This document shows positions 17,171-25,898 of a DNA stretch of 64,000 nt, piece after piece. The DNA is from Collimonas arenae (lineage in GTDB: Bacteria > Pseudomonadota > Gammaproteobacteria > Burkholderiales > Burkholderiaceae_D), in NCBI RefSeq assembly GCF_000786695.1, contig NZ_CP009962.1, positions 682,001 through 746,000 of the forward strand, in the 5' to 3' direction. How positions within the stretch are numbered: the first letter of the stretch is position 1; each line of letters opens with the position of its first letter. The translations under genes were made by a program, and so were the position numbers. The notes under the pieces were generated by a model. The model was not told the DNA's origin. It ran no database searches and saw only the letters and a program-made list of their open reading frames with translations.

Positions 17171-17205
17171 AAAGGCAGGATCGCTTGATTGCGATCCTGC
17201 CTTTT
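17171..17205 (+). terminator. Bidirectional terminator after the SCO gene
   Basis: A 14-bp perfect stem, AAAGGCAGGATCGC (17171-17184) with its complement at 17191-17204, closes a TTGATT loop and has A and T runs on its two sides. It separates the SCO gene from the convergent DCC-family gene. Confidence 0.94.
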
Positions 17206-17225
17206 GCATTGTAGCGCCTTCAATC

Positions 17226-17633
17226 TCAGATAATCTCAGACATGTCCTCTACGAAACGGAGACGATCTTTGGCGGCGGGCAGAAAACACGACTCGCTGCT
17301 GCCAAACAGGCGATAGCGGTTACGTGCTATCCAGCGATAGGCGCCATCCCGTATAAAGGCCGGTAACGGCCATATGATCCATGCCAGCTTCCAAGGAAAT
17401 CCCAGTTGATGCAGCACCCTGAAAATCGCAGCGGTATGCTGATAGCTGCGTTCGCCGTCGACAAGCAATAGGGTTTCAAGCCTGGTGACACTCAATCCGG
17501 CTTGGGTCAGCAAAGCAACGCCGGCGCTTGATTGCATCGATGCAAACCGGAACACCCGGCGCCGGTCGTGCTTCAACAGGAATTGCACCCATGTCGAGCA
17601 AATCAGACATTTGGCGTCGAACACGATAATCAT
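17226..17633 (-). CDS. DCC-family (DUF393) thiol-disulfide oxidoreductase-like protein
   Basis: From ATG 17633 the product is 135 residues, MIIVFDAKCLICSTWVQFLL, with the DxxCxxC signature of the family near the N-terminus and a conserved LFGSSESCFLP near the end. ATG 17645 is an alternative, but 17633 gives the common 4-bp ATGA overlap with the stop of the upstream gene. Members are small thioredoxin-like proteins of unclear substrate. The coupling to a DUF4166 gene suggests that the two work together; nothing more specific can be read. Confidence 0.82.
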   Translation of the reverse strand: MIIVFDAKCLICSTWVQFLLKHDRRRVFRFASMQSSAGVALLTQAGLSVTRLETLLLVDGERSYQHTAAIFRVLHQLGFPWKLAWIIWPLPAFIRDGAYRWIARNRYRLFGSSESCFLPAAKDRLRFVEDMSEII

Positions 17634-18196
17634 GCTATCGCCCACGCTTGTTCCAGATCCAGATAACCCCGATATTCAGCCAGTATCCCAACCAGCGGCA
17701 GAGTCGCCGCGACGTTGAAATACAGTTTTCCTCCCGCGCCGGTTTCCTCGGCCAGTATCGAAGGCAGCAGAAATTTCGGGCAAGGAAGTTCGCAAAATGT
17801 GATGCGCTGGATGATCATGCGTAGCTGCCCCTGAAGGACGCTGAGTTGAAAATGCAAATCTACCGGGCCCAGGCTCTCGACCAGGCTGCCGGACCGGATG
17901 CGCATCTGCGAGGTCATCGACCGGCCAGGAAAGTGGCGACGCCACGTCTCTTGCCGGGTATCGGCATCCAGTTCGAACCAGAAGTCGGTTTCAGTTGTCG
18001 CCTTGGGAAGAGCGAATAGTTTGCCGAACAGGCGTCCGATCGTCGTATGTGGGCCTTTGACCGTGCATCGGCCAGGCAAGGTGACTCGCCCGGCCAAGCT
18101 ATGGAAGAGTTGCAGTTCAGGCGCCAATGAATGGAACTCATCTGCCATTGCCTGGCGATAGAGGGAGTCGGTGGAGTTCGTGGGGCGTGTTTGCAT
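17630..18196 (-). CDS. DUF4166 domain protein
   Basis: The 188-residue protein has the DUF4166 pattern: FHSLAPELQLFHSLAGRVTLPGRCTV at residues about 21-46, a central FWFELDADTRQETWRRHF and an alternating beta C-terminal half ending with YLDLEQAWAIA. No signal peptide or membrane helix is evident. The domain is of unknown function and is often found beside DCC-family proteins, as here, where the reading frames overlap. The rpoH terminator lies just upstream. Confidence 0.8.
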   Translation of the reverse strand: MQTRPTNSTDSLYRQAMADEFHSLAPELQLFHSLAGRVTLPGRCTVKGPHTTIGRLFGKLFALPKATTETDFWFELDADTRQETWRRHFPGRSMTSQMRIRSGSLVESLGPVDLHFQLSVLQGQLRMIIQRITFCELPCPKFLLPSILAEETGAGGKLYFNVAATLPLVGILAEYRGYLDLEQAWAIA

Positions 18197-18222
18197 GGAA
18201 GCAATAGTGTAGCACCCGGAGC

Positions 18223-18261
18223 AAAAATAAAGCTCCCTGAACCGAGTGGTTGGAGGGAGCT
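18223..18261 (-). terminator. Rho-independent terminator of rpoH
   Basis: Read on the reverse strand, AGCTCCCT (18261-18254) pairs with AGGGAGCT (18238-18231) and is followed by TTATTTTT. It lies about 60 bp beyond the rpoH stop codon. Confidence 0.88.
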
Positions 18262-18322
18262 ATATCTGGCCTTGCCTATACATCGGCAATGCGGGCTGAT
18301 GCGTCTTGCCAAGTTTCGCTGA

Positions 18323-19222
18323 TCAGGAAAACGCCGCCAACGAACCCTTCATCTTCTTCAGCGCGACTGCTTCAATCTGCCGTATCCGTTCTGCGGATAC
18401 GCCAAACTCGTCCGCCAGCTCATGCAAGGTGGCGCCGGAACCGTCGTCGTTGGCCAGCCAGCGCGCTTCGACGATGCGCCGTGAACGTTCATCCAGCTTG
18501 CTCAGAGCAGACTCGAGGCCTTCCGATTGCATGCGGTCATAGCGCTGCGCTTCCAGCACCTTGGTCGGTTCTTGCAATTCAGATGACAGATAGGCAATTG
18601 GTGCGAATTTCTCATCGTCGTCGTCAGTCGGCGCATCCAATGCGATGTCGCGGCCGGTCAGGCGCGTTTCCATTTCAATCACTTCTTCGCGCTTGACGTT
18701 CAAGGTCTTGGCCAAAGCATCAACCTGCGACGGCGTCATCGCGTCCAGGCCTTCCTTGTGACTGCGCAAATTGAAAAACAGTTTGCGCTGGGCCTTGGTG
18801 GTGGCAACCTTCACCAAGCGCCAGTTTTTCAGGATGTATTCATGCATTTCCGCCTTGATCCAATGCATTGCATACGACACCAGCCGTACGCCTTGATCCG
18901 GATCGAAGCGTTTGACGGCCTTCATCAAGCCGATATTGCCTTCCTGGATCAGGTCGGCGTGTGGCAAGCCATAACCGAGATAGCCGCGGGCGATCGACAC
19001 CACCAGGCGCAAATGCGAAAGCACCAGCTTTTGCGCGGCGCCAAGGTCGTTTTTGTCGCGCAATTGTTTTGCCAGGGAAACTTCTTCATCATGTGTCAAC
19101 ATCGGCAAGCGATTTACCGCCGAGATGTACGCGTCAATATTTCCCAGCGTACCGGAAAAGCCGAGCGCCAAGGCATTGGTCTCGATTGGCATTAATGCAG
19201 TGTTGACTGATGGATTCTTCAT
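18323..19222 (-). CDS. rpoH: RNA polymerase heat-shock sigma factor 32
   Basis: The 299-residue product has region 2 with LRDKNDLGAAQKLVLSHLRL and YLGYGLPHADLIQEGNIGLM, the aromatic DNA-melting stretch RLVSYAMHWIKAEMHEYIL, the sigma32-specific RpoH box QRKLFFNLR (about 127-135), and region 4 with ERSRRIVEARWL and the helix-turn-helix LHELADEFGVSAERIRQIE. The frame is open to 19267, but ATG 19222 follows AAGGAGAAAGA and matches the family start. It directs transcription of heat-shock genes. The promoter carries a CIRCE element, so HrcA probably controls it, linking the two heat-shock systems. Confidence 0.96.
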   Translation of the reverse strand: MKNPSVNTALMPIETNALALGFSGTLGNIDAYISAVNRLPMLTHDEEVSLAKQLRDKNDLGAAQKLVLSHLRLVVSIARGYLGYGLPHADLIQEGNIGLMKAVKRFDPDQGVRLVSYAMHWIKAEMHEYILKNWRLVKVATTKAQRKLFFNLRSHKEGLDAMTPSQVDALAKTLNVKREEVIEMETRLTGRDIALDAPTDDDDEKFAPIAYLSSELQEPTKVLEAQRYDRMQSEGLESALSKLDERSRRIVEARWLANDDGSGATLHELADEFGVSAERIRQIEAVALKKMKGSLAAFS

Positions 19223-19286
19223 TCTTTCTCCTTGCTGTCCGGCCAGCTCAGGCTGCCGGTTGATCAACGATCAGACGTTTGACTGG

Positions 19287-19319
19287 ATTATATTAGCACT
19301 CTCTATTACGGAGTGCTAA
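19287..19319 (-). promoter_or_regulatory. CIRCE element (HrcA operator) overlapping the rpoH promoter
   Basis: TTAGCACTC (19293-19301), nine spacer bases and GAGTGCTAA (19311-19319) match the CIRCE consensus without a mismatch. On the reverse strand a perfect TATAAT (19292-19287) abuts the element, so the spacer and -35 region of the promoter lie inside it, and HrcA binding would block polymerase. Transcription would begin near 19280, leaving a leader of about 58 nt before the rpoH ATG. The HrcA-CIRCE link is established knowledge; regulation at this site is inferred. Confidence 0.93.
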
Positions 19320-19481
19320 TAGGATTTGTTAGAGAATGTATATAGAGTATTGCTATTGAAATTATTCTTATGATTGCCATGTACAAGCACTTAGAGGGAT
19401 AAATCCCTGGAAAGTTGCGATCTCGAGGAAGGAAAATGCTGCATAGCCGCAGGGAAAGTGCGAACAACAGTGCCCGGCTGT

Positions 19482-19856
19482 TCAGGCGATCAGGTCCGGC
19501 GTCATTGCAAGATAGGCATCGTAAGGCGGCAGGCTGAGAAAATCGCGAATTTGCTGCAGGTGACTGCTGGCGGCGATACTCAGATACAAACGCTGCGGCG
19601 GTTTGCGCAGCAGGCGGTTCAAGGTGACGCGTAGTGTTAGATTACCAATGCAACAAAAGCAACCAGGCGCGATTCGTTTGATTTCCAGCACCGGGGGCAG
19701 TGACTCGGGAGCGGACATGCCGTCCGCAAGGCCTTCAAGAATGAGTGCGGTGCTGAGGTGCGCGCCGTTGCGCGTAAATTCTTCCTGCAGGGCAGACCAG
19801 ATCGCCGCCTCGCGGACGCTCGTCGATCTGCCGCACACCAGCGTGGTAAGGGTCAT
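19482..19856 (-). CDS. CobW-like fragment with CXCC metal motif but no Walker A
   Basis: This is a 124-residue protein. Residues 60-80 (APGCFCCIGNLTLRVTLNRL, first 20) resemble the CxCC switch region of CobW/COG0523 GTPases, which binds metals such as zinc. The N-terminus MTLTTLVCGRSTSVREAAIW sits where a P-loop would be but lacks the GxxxxGKT pattern. The C-terminal half is short. It may be a degenerate G3E GTPase or a stand-alone metal-binding relative. Its ATG overlaps the stop of the response regulator by 4 bp (ATGA), so it is translated together with that regulator. Function is unknown. Confidence 0.65.
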   Translation of the reverse strand: MTLTTLVCGRSTSVREAAIWSALQEEFTRNGAHLSTALILEGLADGMSAPESLPPVLEIKRIAPGCFCCIGNLTLRVTLNRLLRKPPQRLYLSIAASSHLQQIRDFLSLPPYDAYLAMTPDLIA

Positions 19857-20575
19857 CCGCCTTTTTTCGACAACTTTCCCGGATCTACTCCGAGTTGTTT
19901 CAGTTTGCGGTACAGGTGGGTGCGTTCCAGTCCGGTTTTTTCAGCCACCCTGGTCATGCTGCCGCTTTCGCGAATCAGGTGGTATTCGAAATAGGCGCGT
20001 TCAAAAGCATCGCGCGCTTCGCGCAGTGGCAGGCCGAACGAAGATGAAAACAGGTTTTCCGACGACGCCGCGACCGATGGCAGCGCGGTGGCGTGTGCGG
20101 CTTCGGAGGAAGCCGGGCCGTTGAAGCTGCCTGCAGCGACAACCACGTCATTCATGTCGTTGACGGTGGCGGTCGGTTGTGGATACAGCGTCGGCGCGCG
20201 GGCAGTCTTGGGGCCTTGCGACAAGCCTTGCTGAACGGCTTTCAACAGCTTTTGCAAGGCAATCGGTTTTTCCAGGAAATTCAGGGCCCCGATGCGGGTT
20301 GCTTCGACCGCGGTATCGATAGTGGCGTGACCGGACATCATGATGACCGGCATGGTCAGCAAGCCATCGCGCTGCCATTCCTTGAGCAGCGTCACGCCGT
20401 CGGTGTCAGGCATCCAGATATCGAGCAGCACCAGATCGGGTACGCCACCCTGACGAAATTCACGAGCCTGTTGTGCATTTTCCGCGGCGGTTACTACATG
20501 CCCCTCGTCACCTAAAATTTCCGAGAGCAATTCCCGAATTCCCATTTCGTCGTCAACGACTAGGATGTTAGCCAT
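19853..20575 (-). CDS. NtrX-like response regulator lacking the AAA+ domain
   Basis: The 240-residue protein has a receiver domain (residues 1 to about 118) with acidic pocket Asp8/Asp9, phospho-acceptor Asp52 in LLDIWMPDTDG, the switch segment MMSGHAT and the lysine in FLEKP. A low-complexity linker (about 120-180) leads to a Fis-type helix-turn-helix (ERAYFEYHLIRESGSMTRVAEKTGLERTHLYRKL across about 188-222). NtrX proteins normally carry a central sigma54-activating ATPase; here it is absent, so this protein probably does not activate sigma54 promoters in the classic way. It follows the NtrY-like kinase gene on the same strand at 171 bp. Partnership with that kinase is strongly suggested by context. 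Confidence 0.85.
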   Translation of the reverse strand: MANILVVDDEMGIRELLSEILGDEGHVVTAAENAQQAREFRQGGVPDLVLLDIWMPDTDGVTLLKEWQRDGLLTMPVIMMSGHATIDTAVEATRIGALNFLEKPIALQKLLKAVQQGLSQGPKTARAPTLYPQPTATVNDMNDVVVAAGSFNGPASSEAAHATALPSVAASSENLFSSSFGLPLREARDAFERAYFEYHLIRESGSMTRVAEKTGLERTHLYRKLKQLGVDPGKLSKKGG

Positions 20576-20746
20576 GCGGTTGCCTTCCCATTTCCTGTTG
20601 CATCAAATCCCACTGTATGGACCGTTCAGATAGCCCAGTTAAATTGTTGATGTCTCTTTGTTTTATTTCCGCGTACTGATACATGCTATATCACTCAACT
20701 GCCGATTTGCAGATGTTCTGCATCAAATTATGATCGAATCATGACT

Positions 20747-22999
20747 TCAGGCTAACTTTAACAGCAAAATCAGGATTTTTGCGCCCTTTGTGTCGCTTCG
20801 ATTCTGCAGATCGATGCGGCCACCATGTTCATCGATAATTTTCTTCACCATCGGCAGACCCAGGCCGGTGCCGCGCGGCTTCGAGGTAACATACGGCTCA
20901 AACGCTCTGGCCAGTATTTTAGGCGAGAATCCGGCGCCGTTATCGGTAATCGACAGCCGTACCGCTGTGCGCGATGAGCCGTCCGAGCTTTGATAGCTGA
21001 CGCGCTCGGTCACCAGGTCGATGCGCGGCGGCAGGGGGTCGTCGCTGCGGTCCATGACGGCGTCCTGGGCGTTCTGCAGCAGATTGTGGATCACTTGCCG
21101 CAGCTGGGTGGCGTCGCCCATGACCATTGGCAGGTCCGACGCCAGCGAAGCATGAATCATGTCGCGCTCGTCACCGGCCAGATACAGGTGCAGTATTTCC
21201 GCCACCAGCACGTTCAGGTCCAGCTCGCTCAGTACCGCAGGCGGAGTTTTGGCGTAGTCCCGGAAATCGTCCACCATGCGCTTCATCGCGGCTACCTGGT
21301 TGACGATCGTGTCGGTGCTTTTTTTCAGGATTGTCGCATCCTGCGGCATCAGCTTGTCTTCCAGTTTCATCTGCAAGCGCTCGGCGGACAGCTGGATCGG
21401 GGTCAGCGGATTCTTGATTTCATGCGCCAGGCGGCGCGCCACTTCGCCCCAGGCAATCGAGCGCTGACCGGAAATGACATCGGATATATCGTCGAACACC
21501 ACCACGTAACCGGTCCGGCTTTCGACCGGCAGGCGCGAGCCGCGCGCGAGCAGAGTGATGTCGTCGCTATCATTGGTCTCGACGCTGTCGACCCGTCGCG
21601 GAATTTCTATCTGCTGTTGCCAGTGCAGCAGTTCGGGGCCGATCTTCCCGGTGGCGAATTGCGCATTCTGTTCGGAGAAGGCGTCGGTGATGATTTCGGC
21701 AAAGTGCGCCAGGCCGTCAATGATGTTGAGCGGTTGACCAATATGCGGTGAAAAATCGTACTGCAGGATGCGCGCCACCGACTGGTTGCTGCTGACCAGC
21801 CGGAAATCACCGTCCAGCACCATCACGCCGGCAGACATGTTGGCCAGCACCGACTCCAGATAGGCTTTGGCGTTTTCCAGTTCAGTGCGGTTTTTCTCCA
21901 CCGCACCGCGGGCATCATATAACTGGCGCGTCATCAGGTTGAACGACTGGGTCAGGGTACCGAGTTCATCCGAGGTGGCTACAATCGGTCGCGGCGACAG
22001 ATTGCCTTCTGCCACTGCCTTGGTGCCTTCCGCCAGCAACAGCAAAGGTTTGGCCAGATCGGTTGCAATCAGGAAGGCGCTGGCGATGGCGCCGAACACT
22101 GCCAGCAGCAGCGTCAGCGTCAAGGTTACAAGATAGATCTTGCGCAGGCCGGAGCGGCCCAACGAACGCTCCTGATACTCGGTATACGCGGAAGCCACCG
22201 CATCTGCATTGGTCGCCAGATAGGATGGAACCGGCTGTATCATTTGCAGGAAATGCGTTTCGTTCTGCAGAGACGAACTTTTCAACGGTGGCGGGATTTC
22301 CACCACCACATGGAGGAGCAGGTCGTTGCTGCCGTTGTCGGCACCGCTGCTGTCCGGTCCGCTGTCGGTTGCGGCGTAACCGCGCGATAACCTGGCCTGT
22401 TGCAACATGGCGGGTGTCGGCAGATTGGGCACCAGCGTTCCCAGATGACCGCCGACGGAGGCGATAACTTCGCCTTTGGCGGTGACAATCGACGCTTCCA
22501 GATTCTGGTCGCTAAGGCGGCCGAGCTGGGTTGCCTGCGCAGAATTCGACAGGTCCGACCATTCGCCCGCCAGAGTACGCGCCCTGGCGCTGAGGTCGCT
22601 GAGAGATGACTCAAGCGCAGCGTGGCTCAAGTTCAAACCGGATTGCAAGGCTGACTCGACGTGGACATCAAACCAGGATTCGATCGAGCGCGAGACAAAT
22701 TGGACCGACACCAGATAAATCACCACGCCCGGCAAGATGCCGATCAAGGCGAACATGAACACTAGTTTGGCCGTCAGCCTGGAGCCGAACTTGCCACGTT
22801 TATAGCGACTATAGAGACGGCCGAGCAGCAGGCAAACCAGCATGAACAAAGCCACGGCCACCAGCGCATTCAAGCCGAGCAGCCAGGAATAATGTTTATC
22901 GAAAAAATCGGAATTGGAGGATGCCGACGACAGCAGGAACAGGAGGATGCTGACGATGGCGCCGCCGATCACCAGCAGATAGCGTAGCGCGCGCGGCAC
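20747..22999 (-). CDS. NtrY-like membrane sensor histidine kinase
   Basis: The 750-residue protein starts at GTG 22999. It has two N-terminal helices, a third at about 85-108, a periplasmic region of about 170 residues, a further helix near 290-312, a HAMP segment, a PAS-like domain at about 385-480, a dimerisation and phospho-acceptor domain with RLAHEIKNPLTPIQLSAERL (the H-box), and an ATPase domain with NLLQNAQDAV, DNGAGFSPKIL and GTGLGLPMVKKIIDEHGG. This is the architecture of NtrY. The gene lies between DUF4390 and the regulator gene, the usual Burkholderiales order. The signal sensed is not known. Confidence 0.9.
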   Translation of the reverse strand: MPRALRYLLVIGGAIVSILLFLLSSASSNSDFFDKHYSWLLGLNALVAVALFMLVCLLLGRLYSRYKRGKFGSRLTAKLVFMFALIGILPGVVIYLVSVQFVSRSIESWFDVHVESALQSGLNLSHAALESSLSDLSARARTLAGEWSDLSNSAQATQLGRLSDQNLEASIVTAKGEVIASVGGHLGTLVPNLPTPAMLQQARLSRGYAATDSGPDSSGADNGSNDLLLHVVVEIPPPLKSSSLQNETHFLQMIQPVPSYLATNADAVASAYTEYQERSLGRSGLRKIYLVTLTLTLLLAVFGAIASAFLIATDLAKPLLLLAEGTKAVAEGNLSPRPIVATSDELGTLTQSFNLMTRQLYDARGAVEKNRTELENAKAYLESVLANMSAGVMVLDGDFRLVSSNQSVARILQYDFSPHIGQPLNIIDGLAHFAEIITDAFSEQNAQFATGKIGPELLHWQQQIEIPRRVDSVETNDSDDITLLARGSRLPVESRTGYVVVFDDISDVISGQRSIAWGEVARRLAHEIKNPLTPIQLSAERLQMKLEDKLMPQDATILKKSTDTIVNQVAAMKRMVDDFRDYAKTPPAVLSELDLNVLVAEILHLYLAGDERDMIHASLASDLPMVMGDATQLRQVIHNLLQNAQDAVMDRSDDPLPPRIDLVTERVSYQSSDGSSRTAVRLSITDNGAGFSPKILARAFEPYVTSKPRGTGLGLPMVKKIIDEHGGRIDLQNRSDTKGAKILILLLKLA

Positions 23000-23001
23000 G
23001 G

Positions 23002-23580
23002 TTATTCAGCCTTGTAGTTGAAGTTCTTCCAGTCGGAAGAAAAGTTCCAGTCGCTATTGTTGAGCGCATTGACCTGGAACGGTTTGGACAGCAGGCCCAG
23101 GTCCAGCCTCATGCGTACGGCGACCCGGTACACCTCGCCGGTCGTGAGGGCGCTCTTATCGGCGATCAGCCAGCGGCTTGGCCGGCGGATCAGTGACAGC
23201 GCATCGTCGAGGGTATTGAAATTTTGTTGCAAGCTGCCGTTGATGCCGACGTTATAACGCCGTGTGATGACGTTGTATTGCAGGCGGATAGTCTGGGTTG
23301 CAGTGATTGCTTTTTCATCGAACCAGTACCAGCGAGGCCGGGTCAGTTCGACGTCAGTCGTAAAATAGAGGGCAACGCCACGGTTGACTACATCTTCCAG
23401 CCCGCGGTTCAGATCGAATGAGTAGGTCGCCGACAGCCGGTAGCCATCGTCGCCGGCTTCGATATGGGCCTGGCTCAATTCAACGCCGTCAGAAGCAAAG
23501 CTGGACGCGTGGCTGAAAGACAGAACTAGCATCAGAGCCAGCAGCCAGTATTTGATGAATTGAGGCAATGGTCGTGTCAC
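23002..23580 (-). CDS. DUF4390 exported protein
   Basis: The 192-residue protein starts at GTG 23580. An N-terminal hydrophobic stretch (about residues 9-28, ending SSFA) looks like a signal peptide. The rest is beta-rich, with NRGLEDVVNRGVALYFTTD and RPRWYWFDEKAI matching DUF4390. Its stop is 2 bp from the start of the kinase gene, so the two are co-transcribed and the product may act with the sensor domain in the periplasm. That link is inferred from gene order only. Confidence 0.8.
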   Translation of the reverse strand: MTRPLPQFIKYWLLALMLVLSFSHASSFASDGVELSQAHIEAGDDGYRLSATYSFDLNRGLEDVVNRGVALYFTTDVELTRPRWYWFDEKAITATQTIRLQYNVITRRYNVGINGSLQQNFNTLDDALSLIRRPSRWLIADKSALTTGEVYRVAVRMRLDLGLLSKPFQVNALNNSDWNFSSDWKNFNYKAE

Positions 23581-23675
23581 TGGTATCTGTTACGGAGCAA
23601 AATCCGTTAAAAATGGTTCATCAACAAGAAGGCGGAACTGCCAAGCGCTTTTGACGCCAGGCAGTGCTCATTACA

Positions 23676-24983
23676 TCATTTTTGAAACAGGGCGTAAAAC
23701 AGCCCGTCGTGATCTTGCTCGGCATCGGCCCGTGGCAACAACTGGCCGGGCGCTGGCAGCCTGCGGGCGTTATTGCGTTCGGCAAATGCGACGGCTTGGG
23801 CCTCGGACTCCTGTGGCCAGACGGAACATGTTACCAGCAGCAATTTACCATCGGGTCGTAGCATCTGCCAAAGATTGTCCAGAATCTTTGCTGAAAGTGT
23901 TGCTAGTTGCTCGGTATCGGTCTTGCGCCGCAACCAGCGTATATCCGGATGACGTCGGACGATGCCGGAGGCGGTGCAGGGCACGTCGGCCAGGATGCGG
24001 TCGAAGGGCTTGCCGTCCCACCAGTCCTTGCCGTCGCCGCCGAGGCTGGCGTCGCCCAATTGCAGCGTGGCCTGCAATTGCAGGCGCTGCAGGTTTTGGG
24101 TGATGCGTTGCAAACGTTTGGGATTGTTATCCAGTGCGGTCAGTTCGACCTCGGCCGTCTCCAGGATATGGCAGGTTTTGCCGCCAGGAGCGGCGCAGGC
24201 ATCCAGTACCCGCATGCCATCCTGCACATCCAGCAGCGCCGCCGCCAGTTGCGCCGCTGCGTCCTGGACCGAAGCCAGGCCGTCGTCAAAGCCGGGAATC
24301 TGCGTCACCGGCATGGCTACATCCAGGCGGATAGCGTCGACGCCGATCTGGCGTGCACCGATATTGTGGCTGGCCAGGGCTTCCAGATAGGCAGCTGTTG
24401 AAGTCTTACGGCGGTTGACGCGCAAGGTCAGCGGCGGTGGCGTATTTCCGGCTGTCAGGATGGACTGCCAATGTTCGGGATAGGCTGCCCGCATGCGGTC
24501 GATCCACCACACCGGATAATTCCACAAGGCGAACGGCGACTTGACGGCGGCCGCCACCAGCGCTTCACGTTCGCGCAGGAAGCGGCGCAACACGGCATTC
24601 ACCATGCCCTTGGCGTGGGCCATTTGCGGATCGGAAGATACCGCGGTGACCGCCTGGTTAACCACTGTGAAATTTTCGTAAGCAGGATCGTCGACATCAG
24701 CCAGCAGGCACAAGGCAGCGCACAGCAGGCAATGCAGCAAGGTTGGTTCCGGTGGCCGGCTGGCAAGGCTGCCCAGCAAGGTTTCTGCACGGCCGATACC
24801 GCGCATGGTGCGATAAGCGATGTCCTGGATCGCGCCGCGGGTCGGCGCTGGTGACGCCGATTGGGCGAACACCTGAGTTAGTGCTTGCGGCAACGCGGCA
24901 CCTTCACGCACCAGTGCAACGGCTTGGGCGGCGGCGAGCAGGCTAAACGCGAGCGAATCTTTTTTGAGAGTGGAATAGGTCAC
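23676..24983 (-). CDS. rsmB: 16S rRNA m5C967 methyltransferase
   Basis: The 435-residue enzyme has an N-terminal NusB-like domain (about 1-140) and a C-terminal Rossmann methyltransferase domain. The SAM site is DACAAPGGKTCHILE. Two active-site cysteines lie in ADVPCTASGIVRRHPDIRW and LLVTCSVWPQESEA, as required for C5 methylation of cytosine. The predicted start is GTG 24983, giving MTYSTLKKDSLAFSLLAAAQ. It is followed by DUF4390 after 95 bp in the usual order. Confidence 0.94.
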   Translation of the reverse strand: MTYSTLKKDSLAFSLLAAAQAVALVREGAALPQALTQVFAQSASPAPTRGAIQDIAYRTMRGIGRAETLLGSLASRPPEPTLLHCLLCAALCLLADVDDPAYENFTVVNQAVTAVSSDPQMAHAKGMVNAVLRRFLREREALVAAAVKSPFALWNYPVWWIDRMRAAYPEHWQSILTAGNTPPPLTLRVNRRKTSTAAYLEALASHNIGARQIGVDAIRLDVAMPVTQIPGFDDGLASVQDAAAQLAAALLDVQDGMRVLDACAAPGGKTCHILETAEVELTALDNNPKRLQRITQNLQRLQLQATLQLGDASLGGDGKDWWDGKPFDRILADVPCTASGIVRRHPDIRWLRRKTDTEQLATLSAKILDNLWQMLRPDGKLLLVTCSVWPQESEAQAVAFAERNNARRLPAPGQLLPRADAEQDHDGLFYALFQK

Positions 24984-25066
24984 AAGTGGTTCAGGTCGAT
25001 ACTACGGTTATGGTTTTCAAAAGATCAGTCGGGTAACAAAAAAGATCAAAAAAAGGATCGAAGGGT

Positions 25067-25705
25067 TTAATGTTTAGTGAGCGCCAGCTTAACTCCCAAA
25101 GCCACAAAGGCTGCGCCAACCGAACGCTCCAGCCAGTGCTTGATGTGAGGATTGTTGCTGGCATGCCGGGTCAGGGTTCCTGCCAGCATGGCGGTGCCGC
25201 TGTTCCAGCACAGCGTTACCACGGAAAATACCGCGCCCAGCAATAAGAAGGCAGCTATTTTATGCGGTGAATCATGCAGCACGAATTGCGGGAAAAATGA
25301 CAGGAAAAACAAGATCACCTTAGGATTGAGAACATTGGTGATCAATGCTTGCACAAAAATTGTCTTGTGCGAACGCAAATCCAGCCTGGGCTGATTTTCG
25401 CTGACGCCCTGTTTATTGCTAAAAAGCATCTTGAGACCAAGGTAGACCAGGTACGCGCCACCTGCCAGCTTGACCATCATGAACGCAGTCGACGAGGCGG
25501 CCAGCAGCGCTGTCAGGCCGAAAGCGGACAAGGTTGCGTGGATGCAGCAGCCAGCCGTGATGCCGAGCGCCGACAGCAAGCCTGCGCGGCGACCTTGCGC
25601 CACGCTACGCCCGACAATATAGGCGGTATCCGGGCCGGGAGTGGCGTTCAGTAGCAGGACGGCCATCAGGAACAGGCCAAAATCGGTAATGCCGAACGAA
25701 ATCAT
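25067..25705 (-). CDS. LysE/RhtB-family amino-acid exporter
   Basis: This 212-residue protein has about six membrane helices and the family signature LLNATPGPDTAYIVGRSVAQ near the N-terminus (about 19-38), with NPKVILFFLSFFPQF in the middle. Members export amino acids or homoserine lactones from the cytoplasm. The substrate cannot be told from sequence. The gene stands alone between rsmB and the hydrolase gene, on the reverse strand. Confidence 0.9.
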   Translation of the reverse strand: MISFGITDFGLFLMAVLLLNATPGPDTAYIVGRSVAQGRRAGLLSALGITAGCCIHATLSAFGLTALLAASSTAFMMVKLAGGAYLVYLGLKMLFSNKQGVSENQPRLDLRSHKTIFVQALITNVLNPKVILFFLSFFPQFVLHDSPHKIAAFLLLGAVFSVVTLCWNSGTAMLAGTLTRHASNNPHIKHWLERSVGAAFVALGVKLALTKH

Positions 25706-25898
25706 GGCGGCGCTAGACAGGATGGTAACAATGCGATTGTAGCGGGGATATGCTCGAGAACCTACGGTTAGGTCGCGATTGTGACAGGAAAAATGCTGAA
25801 TTTACCGGATGGCTTGACAGCAGCGGTGGCTTGCCTTACCGGAGAGGCTTGTCAATGAGATGGTGTTATAAAGGAAAATATTTGCCGGACAGATAATG

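Noticed and set aside
20709..20721. Short dyad GCAGATGTTCTGC between the kinase and regulator genes
   Set aside because: Only five paired bases per arm, expected by chance in a window of this size.
25801..25860. Imperfect direct repeat TTACCGGA-GGCTTG in the spacer after the hydrolase gene
   Set aside because: The two copies differ, and no link to a gene start or a known element is visible.
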